Positions 1-8,380 of a DNA stretch of 64,000 nt are shown here, piece by piece (position 1 is the stretch's first letter; the number at the start of each line of letters is the position of its first letter). Where the stretch lies: positions 1-64,000 of the forward strand of contig JBMZAX010000001.1 of the NCBI GenBank assembly GCA_049611805.1. The letters run 5' to 3'. The stretch is from UBA7378 sp049611805 (lineage in GTDB: Bacteria; Pseudomonadota; Alphaproteobacteria; RS24). The notes below the pieces were generated by a model. That model made no database searches. It was not told the origin of the DNA and saw only the letters and a list, made by a program, of their open reading frames with translations. The position numbers and the translations under genes were made by a program.

Positions 1-1
1 T

Positions 2-1204
2 CGTGCCGAGGTGCGCGCGTGGCTGGAAGCCAATGCCAAGCCGAAAGACCCGAACAAGGCGCGGGCCGGTCGCTCGAACAAGGCCGAGGCCGACCGTCTG
101 GCAAGCGCGCGCGTCTGGCAGGCCAAAAAAGCCGAAGCCGGTTACGCCGCCATCACCTGGCCGACCGAATTTGGCGGTCTGGGCGGCTCGCCCATTCAGT
201 CTGTCATTTATTCGCAGGAAGAATCAAACTTCGAAGTGCCCGGCGGGTTTTTCGATATCGGGCTGGGCATGTGCATTCCGACCATGATGGCATGGGCCAC
301 CAAGGAGCAAAACGAGCGCTTCGTGAAACCGGCACTTTATGGCGAAGAAATATGGTGCCAGTTATTTTCCGAGCCGTCTGCCGGTTCTGACGTTGCAGGC
401 CTTCGCACCAAGGCCGAACGCGACGGTGACGACTGGGTTATCAACGGCCAGAAGGTCTGGACATCGGGCGCGCATTATTGCGATTACGGCATTATCGTCA
501 CCCGCTCTGACCCGACCGCGCCGAAGCATAAAGGGCTCACATTTTTCTTCCTCGACATGAAGTCGCCGGGCATTGAGGTTCGGCCCATCAAGCAGATGTC
601 GGGCGAGGCGAATTTCAACGAAGTGTTTTTCACCGATGTGCGTGTGCCCGACAGCCAGCGTCTTGGCGATGTGGGCGAGGGCTGGAAAGTTGCCCTGACA
701 ACGCTGATGAACGAGCGCCTTGCGATTGGGCAGGGCAGCGGCGTTGACTATACCGAATTGCTGAAACTGGCGCGCCAGACCGAGCTGGAAACCGGCCCGG
801 CCATCAAAGACGCCAATGTGCGCGAGCATCTGGCAGATTGGTATGTCGAAACGCAAGGTCTGAAATACACCAAATTCAGAACCCTGACGGCGCTTTCCAA
901 GGGCGAGACACCGGGCCCCGAAAGCTCGATCGGTAAAATCGTCTCCGGCCCGAAAATGCAGGATCTGGCCTCTTTCGCTATGGATTTGCAAGGCCAAGGC
1001 GGCATTTTGCAGGGCGATGAAGATGCCGAAATGAACGCGGCGTTTCAAAACCAGTGGATGTGGGGCGCCGGCTACCGCATTGCCGGTGGCACGGATGAAA
1101 TTCTGCGCAATATCGTCTCCGAGCAGGTGCTTGGCCTGCCGCAGGATATTCGCGTCGACAAAAAAGTGCCGTTCAACGAATTGCCGGGCAGTGGCCGCAA
1201 ATAA
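2..1204 (+). CDS. acyl-CoA dehydrogenase, 5' end outside the window
   Basis: FAD-dependent dehydrogenase that introduces an alpha,beta double bond into an acyl-CoA. The reading frame is open to the window edge (codons from base 2 read RAEVRAWLEAN), and acyl-CoA dehydrogenases normally have a few more residues before this motif, so the start lies upstream. The middle contains the usual CQLFSEPSAGSDVAGL flavin/substrate segment and W-x-NGQKVWTSGAHY. The C-terminal segment reads GGTDEILRNIVSEQVLGL. The residue matching the catalytic Glu of medium-chain enzymes (EGTSQIQR) is Gly here, as in the other large dehydrogenases of this window, so the base must come from elsewhere in the fold. A strong terminator follows directly. 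The family is certain; the substrate is unknown. Confidence 0.9.
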   Translation, partial: RAEVRAWLEANAKPKDPNKARAGRSNKAEADRLASARVWQAKKAEAGYAAITWPTEFGGLGGSPIQSVIYSQEESNFEVPGGFFDIGLGMCIPTMMAWATKEQNERFVKPALYGEEIWCQLFSEPSAGSDVAGLRTKAERDGDDWVINGQKVWTSGAHYCDYGIIVTRSDPTAPKHKGLTFFFLDMKSPGIEVRPIKQMSGEANFNEVFFTDVRVPDSQRLGDVGEGWKVALTTLMNERLAIGQGSGVDYTELLKLARQTELETGPAIKDANVREHLADWYVETQGLKYTKFRTLTALSKGETPGPESSIGKIVSGPKMQDLASFAMDLQGQGGILQGDEDAEMNAAFQNQWMWGAGYRIAGGTDEILRNIVSEQVLGLPQDIRVDKKVPFNELPGSGRK

Positions 1205-1230
1205 ACCGCCGCTTGCGCGTTAAAACACAA

Positions 1231-1265
1231 GGCCGTCTGCCCGAAACCGGGCGGGCGGCCTTTTT
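1231..1265 (+). terminator. rho-independent terminator after the first acyl-CoA dehydrogenase
   Basis: A 13-bp G/C-rich stem (GGCCGTCTGCCCG with CGGGCGGGCGGCC, allowing G-U pairs) closed by a 3-4 base loop and followed by TTTTT. It lies 26 bases after the stop codon. Confidence 0.85.
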
Positions 1266-1327
1266 CATTATCGGGCATGTCTTGAAGCCGGTCTTGAAGC
1301 AAGTGCCAAAACGCGCCAAAAAGGGGC

Positions 1328-2323
1328 ATGAACGCCTCGCATCAGTTTTGTGTCGCCCCGATGATGGAATGGACAGACCGGCATGACCGGTTTTTTCTGC
1401 GTCTCATCACCCGGCATACGCGCCTGTATACCGAAATGGTGACGGCGGACGCCATCCGCTTTGGCGACCGCGCGCGTCTGCTGGATTTTGATGCCGCCGA
1501 GCATCCGCTTGCCTTGCAATTGGGCGGCAGCGACCCGACCACATTGGCCGAAGCCGCCAAAATCGGCGAGGATTGGGGATATGACGAAATAAACCTCAAT
1601 GTCGGGTGCCCGTCCGACCGTGTGCAATCGGGCGCGTTTGGGGCCTGCCTGATGCGCGAGCCCGATTTGGTGGCCGCGTGCATGGCGGCCATGCGCGAGG
1701 CCGTGAAAATACCCGTCACCGTGAAATGCCGCATCGGGGTGGACGACCAAGACCCGGAAACCGCCCTGCCGCAACTGGTTTCAAGCTGCCGCGAGGCAGG
1801 GGTCGAGATATTTATCATTCATGCCCGCAAAGCCTGGTTGGAGGGGTTGAGCCCGAAGGAAAACCGCGAAATTCCCCCGCTCGATTATCCGCTGGTTTAC
1901 AGGCTGAAACAGCAATTTCCGGACCTTACGATTATCATTAATGGCGGCATTGAAACGCTGGCTGACACACAAACCCATCTCGCAAAAGTCGACGGGGTGA
2001 TGGTCGGCCGCGCCGCCTATAAAACCCCGTATTTTCTGGCCGATATTGACCGGCTGATTTTCGGTGCCGACGAAGCGCCGCTGGCGCGCGATGAAATCGT
2101 CGAGCGGCTCATTCCCTATGCCGAAAGGCTGGTCGCGCAAAACACGCCCTTGCACGCGCTGACGCGGCATTTGATGGGGCTTTATCAGGGCTGTCCGGGC
2201 GGGCGCTTGTGGCGGCGTTATTTGAGCGAAAATGCGGTCGGCGCAAATGTGCCCGCCTCGGTTTTGCGAGGCGCGCTGGAGGTGGTGCAGACCCAACGCG
2301 CGGGCGCGGCACTGGCTTCGTGA
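1328..2323 (+). CDS. dusA: tRNA-dihydrouridine synthase (DusA type)
   Basis: Flavoenzyme that reduces uridine to dihydrouridine in the D-loop of tRNA. The 331-residue protein opens with APMMEWTDRHDRFF, the N-terminal Dus signature in its DusA form. It has the INLNVGCPSDRVQSGAFGA loop, with the catalytic Cys at residue 107 (GACLMR). The FMN-binding TIM-barrel strands follow, including VTVKCRIG, IIHARKAWLEGLSPKENR and INGGIETL. The ARKAWLxGLSPKENR motif is typical of DusA rather than DusB or DusC. Its stop codon shares one base with the start of the following permease gene (TGATG), so the two are probably co-transcribed. Confidence 0.93.
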   Translation: MNASHQFCVAPMMEWTDRHDRFFLRLITRHTRLYTEMVTADAIRFGDRARLLDFDAAEHPLALQLGGSDPTTLAEAAKIGEDWGYDEINLNVGCPSDRVQSGAFGACLMREPDLVAACMAAMREAVKIPVTVKCRIGVDDQDPETALPQLVSSCREAGVEIFIIHARKAWLEGLSPKENREIPPLDYPLVYRLKQQFPDLTIIINGGIETLADTQTHLAKVDGVMVGRAAYKTPYFLADIDRLIFGADEAPLARDEIVERLIPYAERLVAQNTPLHALTRHLMGLYQGCPGGRLWRRYLSENAVGANVPASVLRGALEVVQTQRAGAALAS

Positions 2324-3147
2324 TGGACGCGCCGCTGACAGCCAATATGGTTCTGCTGACGCTCGGCCTGCTGGCATCGGGCTATGTGTCCGGCATTATT
2401 GCGGGTCTGTTGGGCGTTGGCGGCGGCATTATTCTGGTGCCGGTGCTGTTTCAGACATTTGTCTGGTTTGATTTTCCCGCGCATTTGCAGATTCACATGG
2501 CGGTCGGCACGTCGCTGGCGATTATCTGCTTTACCGGCGGGCAGTCGGCGCGCAGCCATTTGAAACGCGGCGCTGTCGATATTGATATTTTGCGAAGCTG
2601 GGGCGTGTTTGTCGGGCTGGGCGCTTTATCGGGTGCGCTTTTGGCGCGTCTGATTGTACCGGACGGGCTGAAGCTGATTTTCGCCACGCTTGCGCTGGTG
2701 CTGGGCGCGCGCATGTTGCGCGGGGCAAAACGGCAGGGCGGCACCGGCCCGACACTTTCCGAGCGCGTGCAAAAACTATTGGCCGGCGTCACCGGTTTTC
2801 TATCGGCTTTGATGGGCATTGGCGGCGGCACATTGTCCGTGCCCTTGTTGGGGGCCGCCGGGCGCGACATGCACCGCGCCGTGGCGACCTCGGCCTGCCT
2901 CAGTGTCATCATCGCGATACCCGCCGCGCTCGGCTTTATGATTGGCGGCTGGTCGCTGCCGGATTTGCCGCCCTTCACACTTGGCTATGTGCATGTTTTG
3001 GCGCTGGCGGTCATGATACCGGCCAGCATGTTGGGCGCGCCGACGGGCGCACGCTTTGCCCATTTGCTGAGCGCGCGCCGGTTGGAACTGGTTTTCGCAG
3101 GGTTTCTTCTGTTGAGCGGCACCCGCATGGTGCTTGCGCTGGTTTAG
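2323..3147 (+). CDS. TSUP (TauE/SafE) family membrane permease
   Basis: Integral membrane protein of 274 residues with about eight hydrophobic segments. The family's internal duplication shows as two glycine-rich motifs: GLLGVGGGII (about residues 28-37) and LMGIGGGTLSVPLL (about 162-175). TSUP proteins move anions such as sulfite, sulfonates or sulfoacetate; which one cannot be read from the sequence. The frame is open further upstream inside dusA, but the ATG overlapping the dusA stop (TGATG) gives a normal TSUP N-terminus. The gene ends 6 bp from the convergent phosphomannomutase gene, with no visible terminator between them. Confidence 0.88.
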   Translation: MDAPLTANMVLLTLGLLASGYVSGIIAGLLGVGGGIILVPVLFQTFVWFDFPAHLQIHMAVGTSLAIICFTGGQSARSHLKRGAVDIDILRSWGVFVGLGALSGALLARLIVPDGLKLIFATLALVLGARMLRGAKRQGGTGPTLSERVQKLLAGVTGFLSALMGIGGGTLSVPLLGAAGRDMHRAVATSACLSVIIAIPAALGFMIGGWSLPDLPPFTLGYVHVLALAVMIPASMLGAPTGARFAHLLSARRLELVFAGFLLLSGTRMVLALV

Positions 3148-3153
3148 GCGGCG

Positions 3154-4662
3154 TCAGAGCTTCTGGTCATATTCGCCAACTTCTTCATAGCCCGACAATA
3201 AAGCGTCAATGGCGGCGAACATGGCGCGCATATTTTCATCCGAAACCGGGCTTTCCACCACGACAACCAGTCCCGGCTTATTGGATGAGGCGCGCACCAG
3301 CCCCCATGTGCCGTCTTCAACCGTGATGCGCACGCCATTGACGGTGACGAGATCGCGGATTTTCTGGCCGATCAGCGTTTCGCCCTGTTCGGCCATTGCC
3401 TCGAAATGCGCGACCACGCGGTCAACCACCTCATATTTTTCAGTATCCGCGCAATAGGGCGACATGGTGGGCGAACTGAAGACCTGCGGCAGCGCGTTGC
3501 GCAAATCGGCCATTGAGCGGCCTTGCGCATTTTCCAGCATGTCGCAAATCGCAACGGCCGTCACAAGGCCGTCATCATAGCCGCGCCCGATCGGCGGGTT
3601 GAAAAAATAATGACCGCTTTTTTCAAAGCCTGCCAGCGCGCCCGTCTCCACCGTGTGGCGTTTCATATAGCTGTGGCCGGTTTTCCAATAATGCGTGGTG
3701 GCACCGGCGGCCTGCAATTCGGGGTCGGTGGCAAATAATCCGGTGGATTTCACATCCGCTACGAACACGGCATTTTCGTGCTTGCCGGCAAGGTCGCGGG
3801 CAACAAGCACGCCCATTTTGTCGGCGAAAATCTCGACACCTTCATTGTCCACCACGCCGCAGCGGTCGCCGTCACCGTCAAAGGCAAAGCCGATATCGGC
3901 CTGATGCGCCAGCACCGTGTCGCGCAAAGCATGCAACATGCCCATGTCTTCGGGGTTCGGATTGTGATTGGGAAAGCTGTGGTCGAGGTCGCAATGCAGC
4001 GGTATCACCTCAACGCCGATTGCCGACAGCACATCCGGCGCAAATGCGCCCGCCGTGCCATTGCCGCAGGCGACAACGGCCTTGATTTTCCGGCTCAATG
4101 GCGCGCGTGCGCTGAGGTCGGCCTTATAGCGTTCGGCCATGCCGGGCACGAAGCGATAGCTGCCGCCATCGCGCGCAACGCCTTTATTTGCCAGCACCGT
4201 GTCGCGCAACTTGTCCATCTCATCGGGGCCGAAGGTCAGCGGCCGCGCCGCGCCCATTTTAACCCCCGTCCAGCCATTTTCATTATGACTGGCCGTCACC
4301 ATCGCTACGGCCGGAATATCCAGATCGAACTGCGCGAAATAGGCCGTCGGCGACAGCGCCAGCCCGATATCATGCACGGCGACACCGGCACTCGTCAGGC
4401 CGTTGATGAGCGCCAGCTTTATCGATTGCGAATAAGACCGATAATCATGCCCGACAACAATGGCCGGTGTTTTGTCCGTGTCCAGCAGGTCGTGGAGAAC
4501 ATTGCCAAGCCCGAAGCCCAGCGCCTGAATGCCCATCAGGTTAATCTCCTGGGGAAACAGCCAGCGCGCATCATATTCGCGAAACCCTGTGGGCTTCACC
4601 AGCGGCGTGGTTTCAAATTCCGGTGCGTTGGCATCAATCTGGTCTTTGGGAGGCGGAAACAT
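3154..4662 (-). CDS. phosphomannomutase / phosphoglucomutase
   Basis: Alpha-D-phosphohexomutase that interconverts hexose 6- and 1-phosphates and so supplies sugar nucleotides for surface polysaccharide. The 502-residue protein has all four domain signatures. These are the phosphoserine loop TASHNENGW (Ser125), the Mg2+ loop FDGDGDRCG, the sugar-recognition loop GFEKSGHYFF and a C-terminal phosphate-binding RASSNKPG. The length fits the bacterial AlgC/ManB class, with an N-terminal extension (FREYDARWLFP). The ATG has an upstream AGAAAGG Shine-Dalgarno. Preference for mannose or glucose substrate cannot be decided. Confidence 0.92.
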   Translation of the reverse strand: MFPPPKDQIDANAPEFETTPLVKPTGFREYDARWLFPQEINLMGIQALGFGLGNVLHDLLDTDKTPAIVVGHDYRSYSQSIKLALINGLTSAGVAVHDIGLALSPTAYFAQFDLDIPAVAMVTASHNENGWTGVKMGAARPLTFGPDEMDKLRDTVLANKGVARDGGSYRFVPGMAERYKADLSARAPLSRKIKAVVACGNGTAGAFAPDVLSAIGVEVIPLHCDLDHSFPNHNPNPEDMGMLHALRDTVLAHQADIGFAFDGDGDRCGVVDNEGVEIFADKMGVLVARDLAGKHENAVFVADVKSTGLFATDPELQAAGATTHYWKTGHSYMKRHTVETGALAGFEKSGHYFFNPPIGRGYDDGLVTAVAICDMLENAQGRSMADLRNALPQVFSSPTMSPYCADTEKYEVVDRVVAHFEAMAEQGETLIGQKIRDLVTVNGVRITVEDGTWGLVRASSNKPGLVVVVESPVSDENMRAMFAAIDALLSGYEEVGEYDQKL

Positions 4663-4741
4663 GGGCGACCTTTCTTAGCGGGCAAAAATTACATAAACCA
4701 TTACACAAATCTAAGGGTGCATAGCATAATTATATGCCCAT

Positions 4742-4770
4742 TTGTAACTCGACACACGCTCATCTATAAG
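4742..4770 (+). promoter_or_regulatory. sigma70-type promoter candidate for cobA
   Basis: TTGTAA at 4742-4747, a 17-base spacer, then TATAAG at 4765-4770. Transcription would be expected to start 6-7 bases later, at 4776-4777, which is the cobA ATG. This is inferred from consensus matching only. Confidence 0.4.
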
Positions 4771-4775
4771 GGCTT

Positions 4776-5654
4776 ATGGCCGATAAAGACGGAAGCAAAA
4801 TAAATCCGAAAAAACAGGAAATTGTGCGTCTGGAACGCACCAACCGTCCTGCGCCCGAAATTTCGCTGCACGGGCTGCCCGAATTTCTGCCCGGTTGGGT
4901 GTGGCTGACCGGTGCCGGGCCCGGTGATCCGGGCCTGTTGACGCTGCACGCGGTCAATGCGCTTCAGCAGGCCGATTGCGTGGTCTATGACGCGCTGGTG
5001 AGCGAGGATATTTTGTCGCTGACACGCACCGACGCCGAGCTGATTTATTCGGGCAAGCGCGGCGGCAAACCCTCTTTGCGTCAGGAAGATATTTCGCGCC
5101 AACTTGTGTCGCTGGCACAAGAAAACAAGCGCGTTTTGCGCTTGAAGGGTGGCGACCCGTTTGTTTTCGGGCGCGGCGGTGAAGAGGCCCAAGCGCTTGT
5201 GCAGGCGCATATTCCGTTTCGCCTTATTCCGGGCATTTCCGCCGGTATTGGCGGGCTGGGCTATGCGGGCATTCCCGTCACCCACCGCGAGGTCAACCAT
5301 GCCGTGACCTTTGTTACCGGCCATTTGGCGGGCAAGGACACGCCCGAATTGCTCGATTGGGCGGCGATTGCCAAGGCGACCCCGGTTATCGTCATCTATA
5401 TGGCGATGAGCCGATTGGCGGCAATCGCCGATTTGCTGATGCAAGCGGGCCGTGACAGCGGCGAAAAAATAGCCATTGTGACCCATGCCACCATGCCCGA
5501 ACAGCGCGTGGTAACCGGCACGCTGGGCGCGGCGGCGGCGGCGTTGGCAGACAAATATAACCTGCAACCGCCATCCATCATCGTCATTGGCGATGTGGTC
5601 GATCTGCACAATGAATTATCGTGGTTTGGTGCCGCTTTTGAAGGTCAGGACTGA
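4776..5654 (+). CDS. cobA: uroporphyrinogen-III C-methyltransferase (SUMT)
   Basis: S-adenosylmethionine-dependent enzyme that methylates uroporphyrinogen III at C-2 and C-7 to precorrin-2, the branch point to cobalamin and siroheme. Both SUMT signatures are present: GAGPGDPGLLTLHA (about residues 47-60) and LRLKGGDPFVFGRGGEEA (about 122-139). At 292 residues it is a stand-alone methyltransferase, not a CysG fusion. About 40 residues precede the core. The ATG at 4776 lacks a well-spaced Shine-Dalgarno. An in-frame GTG at 4824 with a weak AGGA upstream is the alternative. The last 10 bp overlap the convergent DUF1289 gene. No other cobalamin or siroheme gene is nearby. Confidence 0.93.
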   Translation: MADKDGSKINPKKQEIVRLERTNRPAPEISLHGLPEFLPGWVWLTGAGPGDPGLLTLHAVNALQQADCVVYDALVSEDILSLTRTDAELIYSGKRGGKPSLRQEDISRQLVSLAQENKRVLRLKGGDPFVFGRGGEEAQALVQAHIPFRLIPGISAGIGGLGYAGIPVTHREVNHAVTFVTGHLAGKDTPELLDWAAIAKATPVIVIYMAMSRLAAIADLLMQAGRDSGEKIAIVTHATMPEQRVVTGTLGAAAAALADKYNLQPPSIIVIGDVVDLHNELSWFGAAFEGQD

Positions 5655-5866
5655 GAATTTTCAAGCCGTGACGGTAATTCGTCAATAATGGCCTGTTTTT
5701 CGGCATTGGTGAATTTCTGCCAATTGCCAATTTCGCCAAGTTTGCGCCCGCACCCGATGCAAAAACCGCTGCGCGCCGAAACGGCACATACGCGAATGCA
5801 CGGAGAGGGGATGTCTTGCGGGGTGTCCATGCGCGCGAGCATAGGCGTTTGGCCGTGATTTGGCAA
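5645..5866 (-). CDS. DUF1289 family small cysteine-motif protein
   Basis: Small protein with the DUF1289 pattern PSPCIRVCAVSARSGFCIGCGR, in which four Cys (C-x3-C-x8-C-x2-C) probably bind a metal, followed by a W-x-x-F/T-x-x-E-K helix (GNWQKFTNAEK). The role of the family is not established. Start choice: a TTG at 5866 has a GGAGG nine bases upstream, giving 73 residues. An ATG at 5830 would give 61 residues and begins nearer the conserved domain, but has no Shine-Dalgarno. I follow the ribosome binding site with modest confidence. It is convergent with cobA and overlaps its end by 10 bp. Confidence 0.8.
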   Translation of the reverse strand: MPNHGQTPMLARMDTPQDIPSPCIRVCAVSARSGFCIGCGRKLGEIGNWQKFTNAEKQAIIDELPSRLENSQS

Positions 5867-5996
5867 TTTTGCCGCCTCCGCAAAGGGTCATTTTCGGTCG
5901 GAAATAAACCATAACTGCGTCATTTTATCCCTAAAGGCGGATTGATTTGCACCGGCTTTTGGGTCATCTTTCAGGCAATCATTAAGGAGTGTAATC

Positions 5997-7184
5997 ATGG
6001 ATGTAGATTTTACGCCGGAAGACATGGCTTTCCGCGAGGAAGTGCGGAGCTTTATTGAAGAAAACTACCCGAAGCATTTGGGTTCGCTGGACCGCGGTGA
6101 CATGTCCAAGGAAGACCTGCTGGCTTGGCACAAAATTTTGCACACCAAAGGCTGGGTTGCACCAAGCTGGCCGGCAGAATTTGGCGGCACGGACTGGACG
6201 GTCACGCAGCGCTATATTTTCAACGAAGAAAGCGCCCGTCACGGCACTATTCCGCCCATGCCGTTCGGCGTGCAAATGCTTGGACCGGTGATTTACACCT
6301 TTGGCAATCAAGAGCAAAAAGACTGGGTTTTGCCCGGTATTTTGTCCGGTGAAGACTGGTGGTGTCAGGGCTATTCAGAGCCCGGCGCAGGTTCCGACCT
6401 TGCCGCGCTGAAAACCAAAGCCGTGCTTGAGGGCGACGAATATGTCGTCAACGGCCACAAAATCTGGACAACTTTGGCCCAACACGCCGATTGGATGTTC
6501 TGCCTCGTGCGCACAACATCGGGCGAAAAGCGCCAAGACGGCATTTCCTTCCTGCTCATCGACATGAAAACGCCGGGCATTACCGTGCGCCCGATCATCA
6601 CCATTGATGGCGGCCACGAAGTTAACGAAGTGTTTCTGGAAGATGTGCGTGTACCGGCGAAAAATCTGGTCGGTGAACAAGACAAAGGCTGGACGATTGC
6701 CAAGTTTCTGCTGGGTAATGAGCGTTCCGGCATTGCCGGCGTTGCGCGGTCGAAAAAAGCCATTGACCGCTTGCGCGAAATTGCGCGCGGCGAGTTGGAA
6801 AATGGCGACCCGCTGCTGTCATCGGCTGATTTCTCGCGCAAAATTGCCGAATTGGAAGTTGACCTGACCGCGCTTGAATATACCGAATTGCGGACATTGG
6901 CGGCTGAAAGCCAAGGGCAGGGGCCGGGGCCGGAAAGCTCGATCCTCAAAATCAAGGGTACCGAGATTCAGCAACGCATCACCGAGCTGACAATGGAAGC
7001 CGTGGGCAATTATGCCGCGCCATGGGTGCCGCAATTGGATGTCGGCGACAATTATCTGGCGATTGGGCCGGAGCAAAGTCACGGCGTTTCGCAAACATAT
7101 TTTAATACGCGCAAAACATCGATTTATGGTGGATCAAACGAGATCCAACGTAATATCATCGCAAAAATGGTTCTTGGCCTTTAA
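5997..7184 (+). CDS. acyl-CoA dehydrogenase, large-subunit type (PimC-like)
   Basis: First gene of a probable acyl-CoA degradation operon. The 395-residue protein has the complete acyl-CoA dehydrogenase fold. It has the N-terminal helical domain (FREEVRSFIEENYP), the middle beta domain with WWCQGYSEPGAGSDL and NGHKIWTTLAQHADW, and the C-terminal helices with ESSILKIKGTEIQQ and YGGSNEIQRNIIAK. The wording of these motifs resembles the large subunit of pimeloyl-CoA dehydrogenase and the FadE enzymes that pair with a second, shorter subunit, and such a subunit is encoded 59 bp downstream. The position of the usual catalytic Glu holds Gly (about residue 378). The ATG has AAGGAG seven bases upstream. 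The substrate is unknown. Confidence 0.92.
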   Translation: MDVDFTPEDMAFREEVRSFIEENYPKHLGSLDRGDMSKEDLLAWHKILHTKGWVAPSWPAEFGGTDWTVTQRYIFNEESARHGTIPPMPFGVQMLGPVIYTFGNQEQKDWVLPGILSGEDWWCQGYSEPGAGSDLAALKTKAVLEGDEYVVNGHKIWTTLAQHADWMFCLVRTTSGEKRQDGISFLLIDMKTPGITVRPIITIDGGHEVNEVFLEDVRVPAKNLVGEQDKGWTIAKFLLGNERSGIAGVARSKKAIDRLREIARGELENGDPLLSSADFSRKIAELEVDLTALEYTELRTLAAESQGQGPGPESSILKIKGTEIQQRITELTMEAVGNYAAPWVPQLDVGDNYLAIGPEQSHGVSQTYFNTRKTSIYGGSNEIQRNIIAKMVLGL

Positions 7185-7191
7185 GGCCAAG
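7173..7191 (+). repeat. perfect inverted repeat over the stop codon between the dehydrogenase genes
   Basis: CTTGGCCTT-T-AAGGCCAAG can form a 7-bp stem with a 5-base loop and contains the TAA stop of the first dehydrogenase. No T-run follows, so it is more likely an mRNA-stabilising or processing hairpin than a terminator. Inference only. Confidence 0.45.
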
Positions 7192-7243
7192 AGCGCTTAA
7201 TTACAGGGCGTGAATATCAGACCTTAAGCACGGGGGAATAATC

Positions 7244-8371
7244 GTGGATTTCAGTTTTACCGAGGAACAGACGCTGCTGCGCAACATGGTGCAGAGCTTC
7301 GTCTCCGACAATTATGATTTTGACACGCGGATGAAAATTGTCCGTAGCGAAGACGGCATGGATCGTGCGATCTGGCAGCAATTTGCCGAATTGGGTCTGC
7401 TGGCCGCGCCATTTTCCGAAGAAATGGGCGGACTGGACGGTGGCCCTGTCGAAACCATGGTGATTATGGAAGAGCTGGGACGCGGTCTGGTTGTCGAGCC
7501 TTATTTGCCGACCATCGTGCTGTGCGGCGGTATTTTGAACCGTCACGGATCGGCGGCGCAAAAAGAGGCGCATTTGCCGGGCATTATTGCCGGTGAAAAT
7601 ATCTGGGCGCTGGCGTTTAACGAGCCGCAAGGCCGGTTTAACCTTGCCGATATCGTGACCTCGGCGCGCGCCGAGGGTGACGGCTATGTGCTGAACGGCA
7701 CCAAAGCTGTGGTTCTGGGCGGCCCGTGGGCAGACAAACTGATTGTTTCGGCCCGCATTTCCGGCGACCAGCGCGACCGCGACGGCGTCGGCCTGTTTAT
7801 CGTCGACAAATCGGCTGACGGCGTGAGCACGCAAGATTATCCGACCGTTGACGGGGGCCGCGCCAGCGAAGTGACGCTGGAAAATGTCGCCGTCAGTGGC
7901 GATGATATGATCGGCGACGCCGGTTCCGGTCTCGACATTCTCGAAGAAGCGGTTGATTACGGCATTGCCGCCATATGCGCCGAAGCCATCGGGCACATGA
8001 AAATGCTCAATGATGCGACGGTCGAATATTGCCGCACGCGCAAGCAATTTGGTGTGCCGATTGGCAGCTTCCAAGTCTTGCAGCACCGCATGGTCGATAT
8101 GTTCATGGAATATGAGCAGTCGGTTTCCATGACCTATATGGTCAATATGAAACTGGACGAAGACGCCGCCGCGCGCACCAAAGCCGCGGCCGGTGCAAAA
8201 GTTCAGATTGGCAAATCCGGTCGTTTCGTCGGTCAGGAAGCGGTGCAATTGCACGGTGGCATGGGCATGACGGAAGAGTTGAATGTTGGCCACTTCTTCA
8301 AGCGGCTGACCATGATCGACACACAATTCGGTAATGTGGACCACCATCTGAAACGCTTTGCGGCCGCGTAA
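7244..8371 (+). CDS. acyl-CoA dehydrogenase, small-subunit type (PimD-like)
   Basis: Second dehydrogenase of the operon, 375 residues. It has an N-terminal FTEEQTLLRNMVQSF helix and a divergent middle domain (ALAFNEPQGRFNLADI instead of the usual CxTEPxAGSD). The C-terminal domain has the flavin-contacting CRTRKQFGVPIGSFQVLQH and VQLHGGMGMTEELNVGH. It ends at TQFGNVDHHLKRF, without the EGTSEIQR-like segment that normally carries the catalytic Glu. This is the pattern of the small subunit of heteromeric dehydrogenases (PimC/PimD, or the mycobacterial FadE pairs that form alpha2beta2 complexes). I infer that it works with the preceding gene product. The start is GTG, with a GGGGGA ribosome binding site at 7231-7237. 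Confidence 0.9.
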   Translation: MDFSFTEEQTLLRNMVQSFVSDNYDFDTRMKIVRSEDGMDRAIWQQFAELGLLAAPFSEEMGGLDGGPVETMVIMEELGRGLVVEPYLPTIVLCGGILNRHGSAAQKEAHLPGIIAGENIWALAFNEPQGRFNLADIVTSARAEGDGYVLNGTKAVVLGGPWADKLIVSARISGDQRDRDGVGLFIVDKSADGVSTQDYPTVDGGRASEVTLENVAVSGDDMIGDAGSGLDILEEAVDYGIAAICAEAIGHMKMLNDATVEYCRTRKQFGVPIGSFQVLQHRMVDMFMEYEQSVSMTYMVNMKLDEDAAARTKAAAGAKVQIGKSGRFVGQEAVQLHGGMGMTEELNVGHFFKRLTMIDTQFGNVDHHLKRFAAA

Positions 8372-8380
8372 GGCTGGCTT

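Noticed and set aside
3778..4803. Open frame of 341 codons on the plus strand
   Set aside because: Antisense to the phosphomannomutase gene; the translation resembles no known protein.
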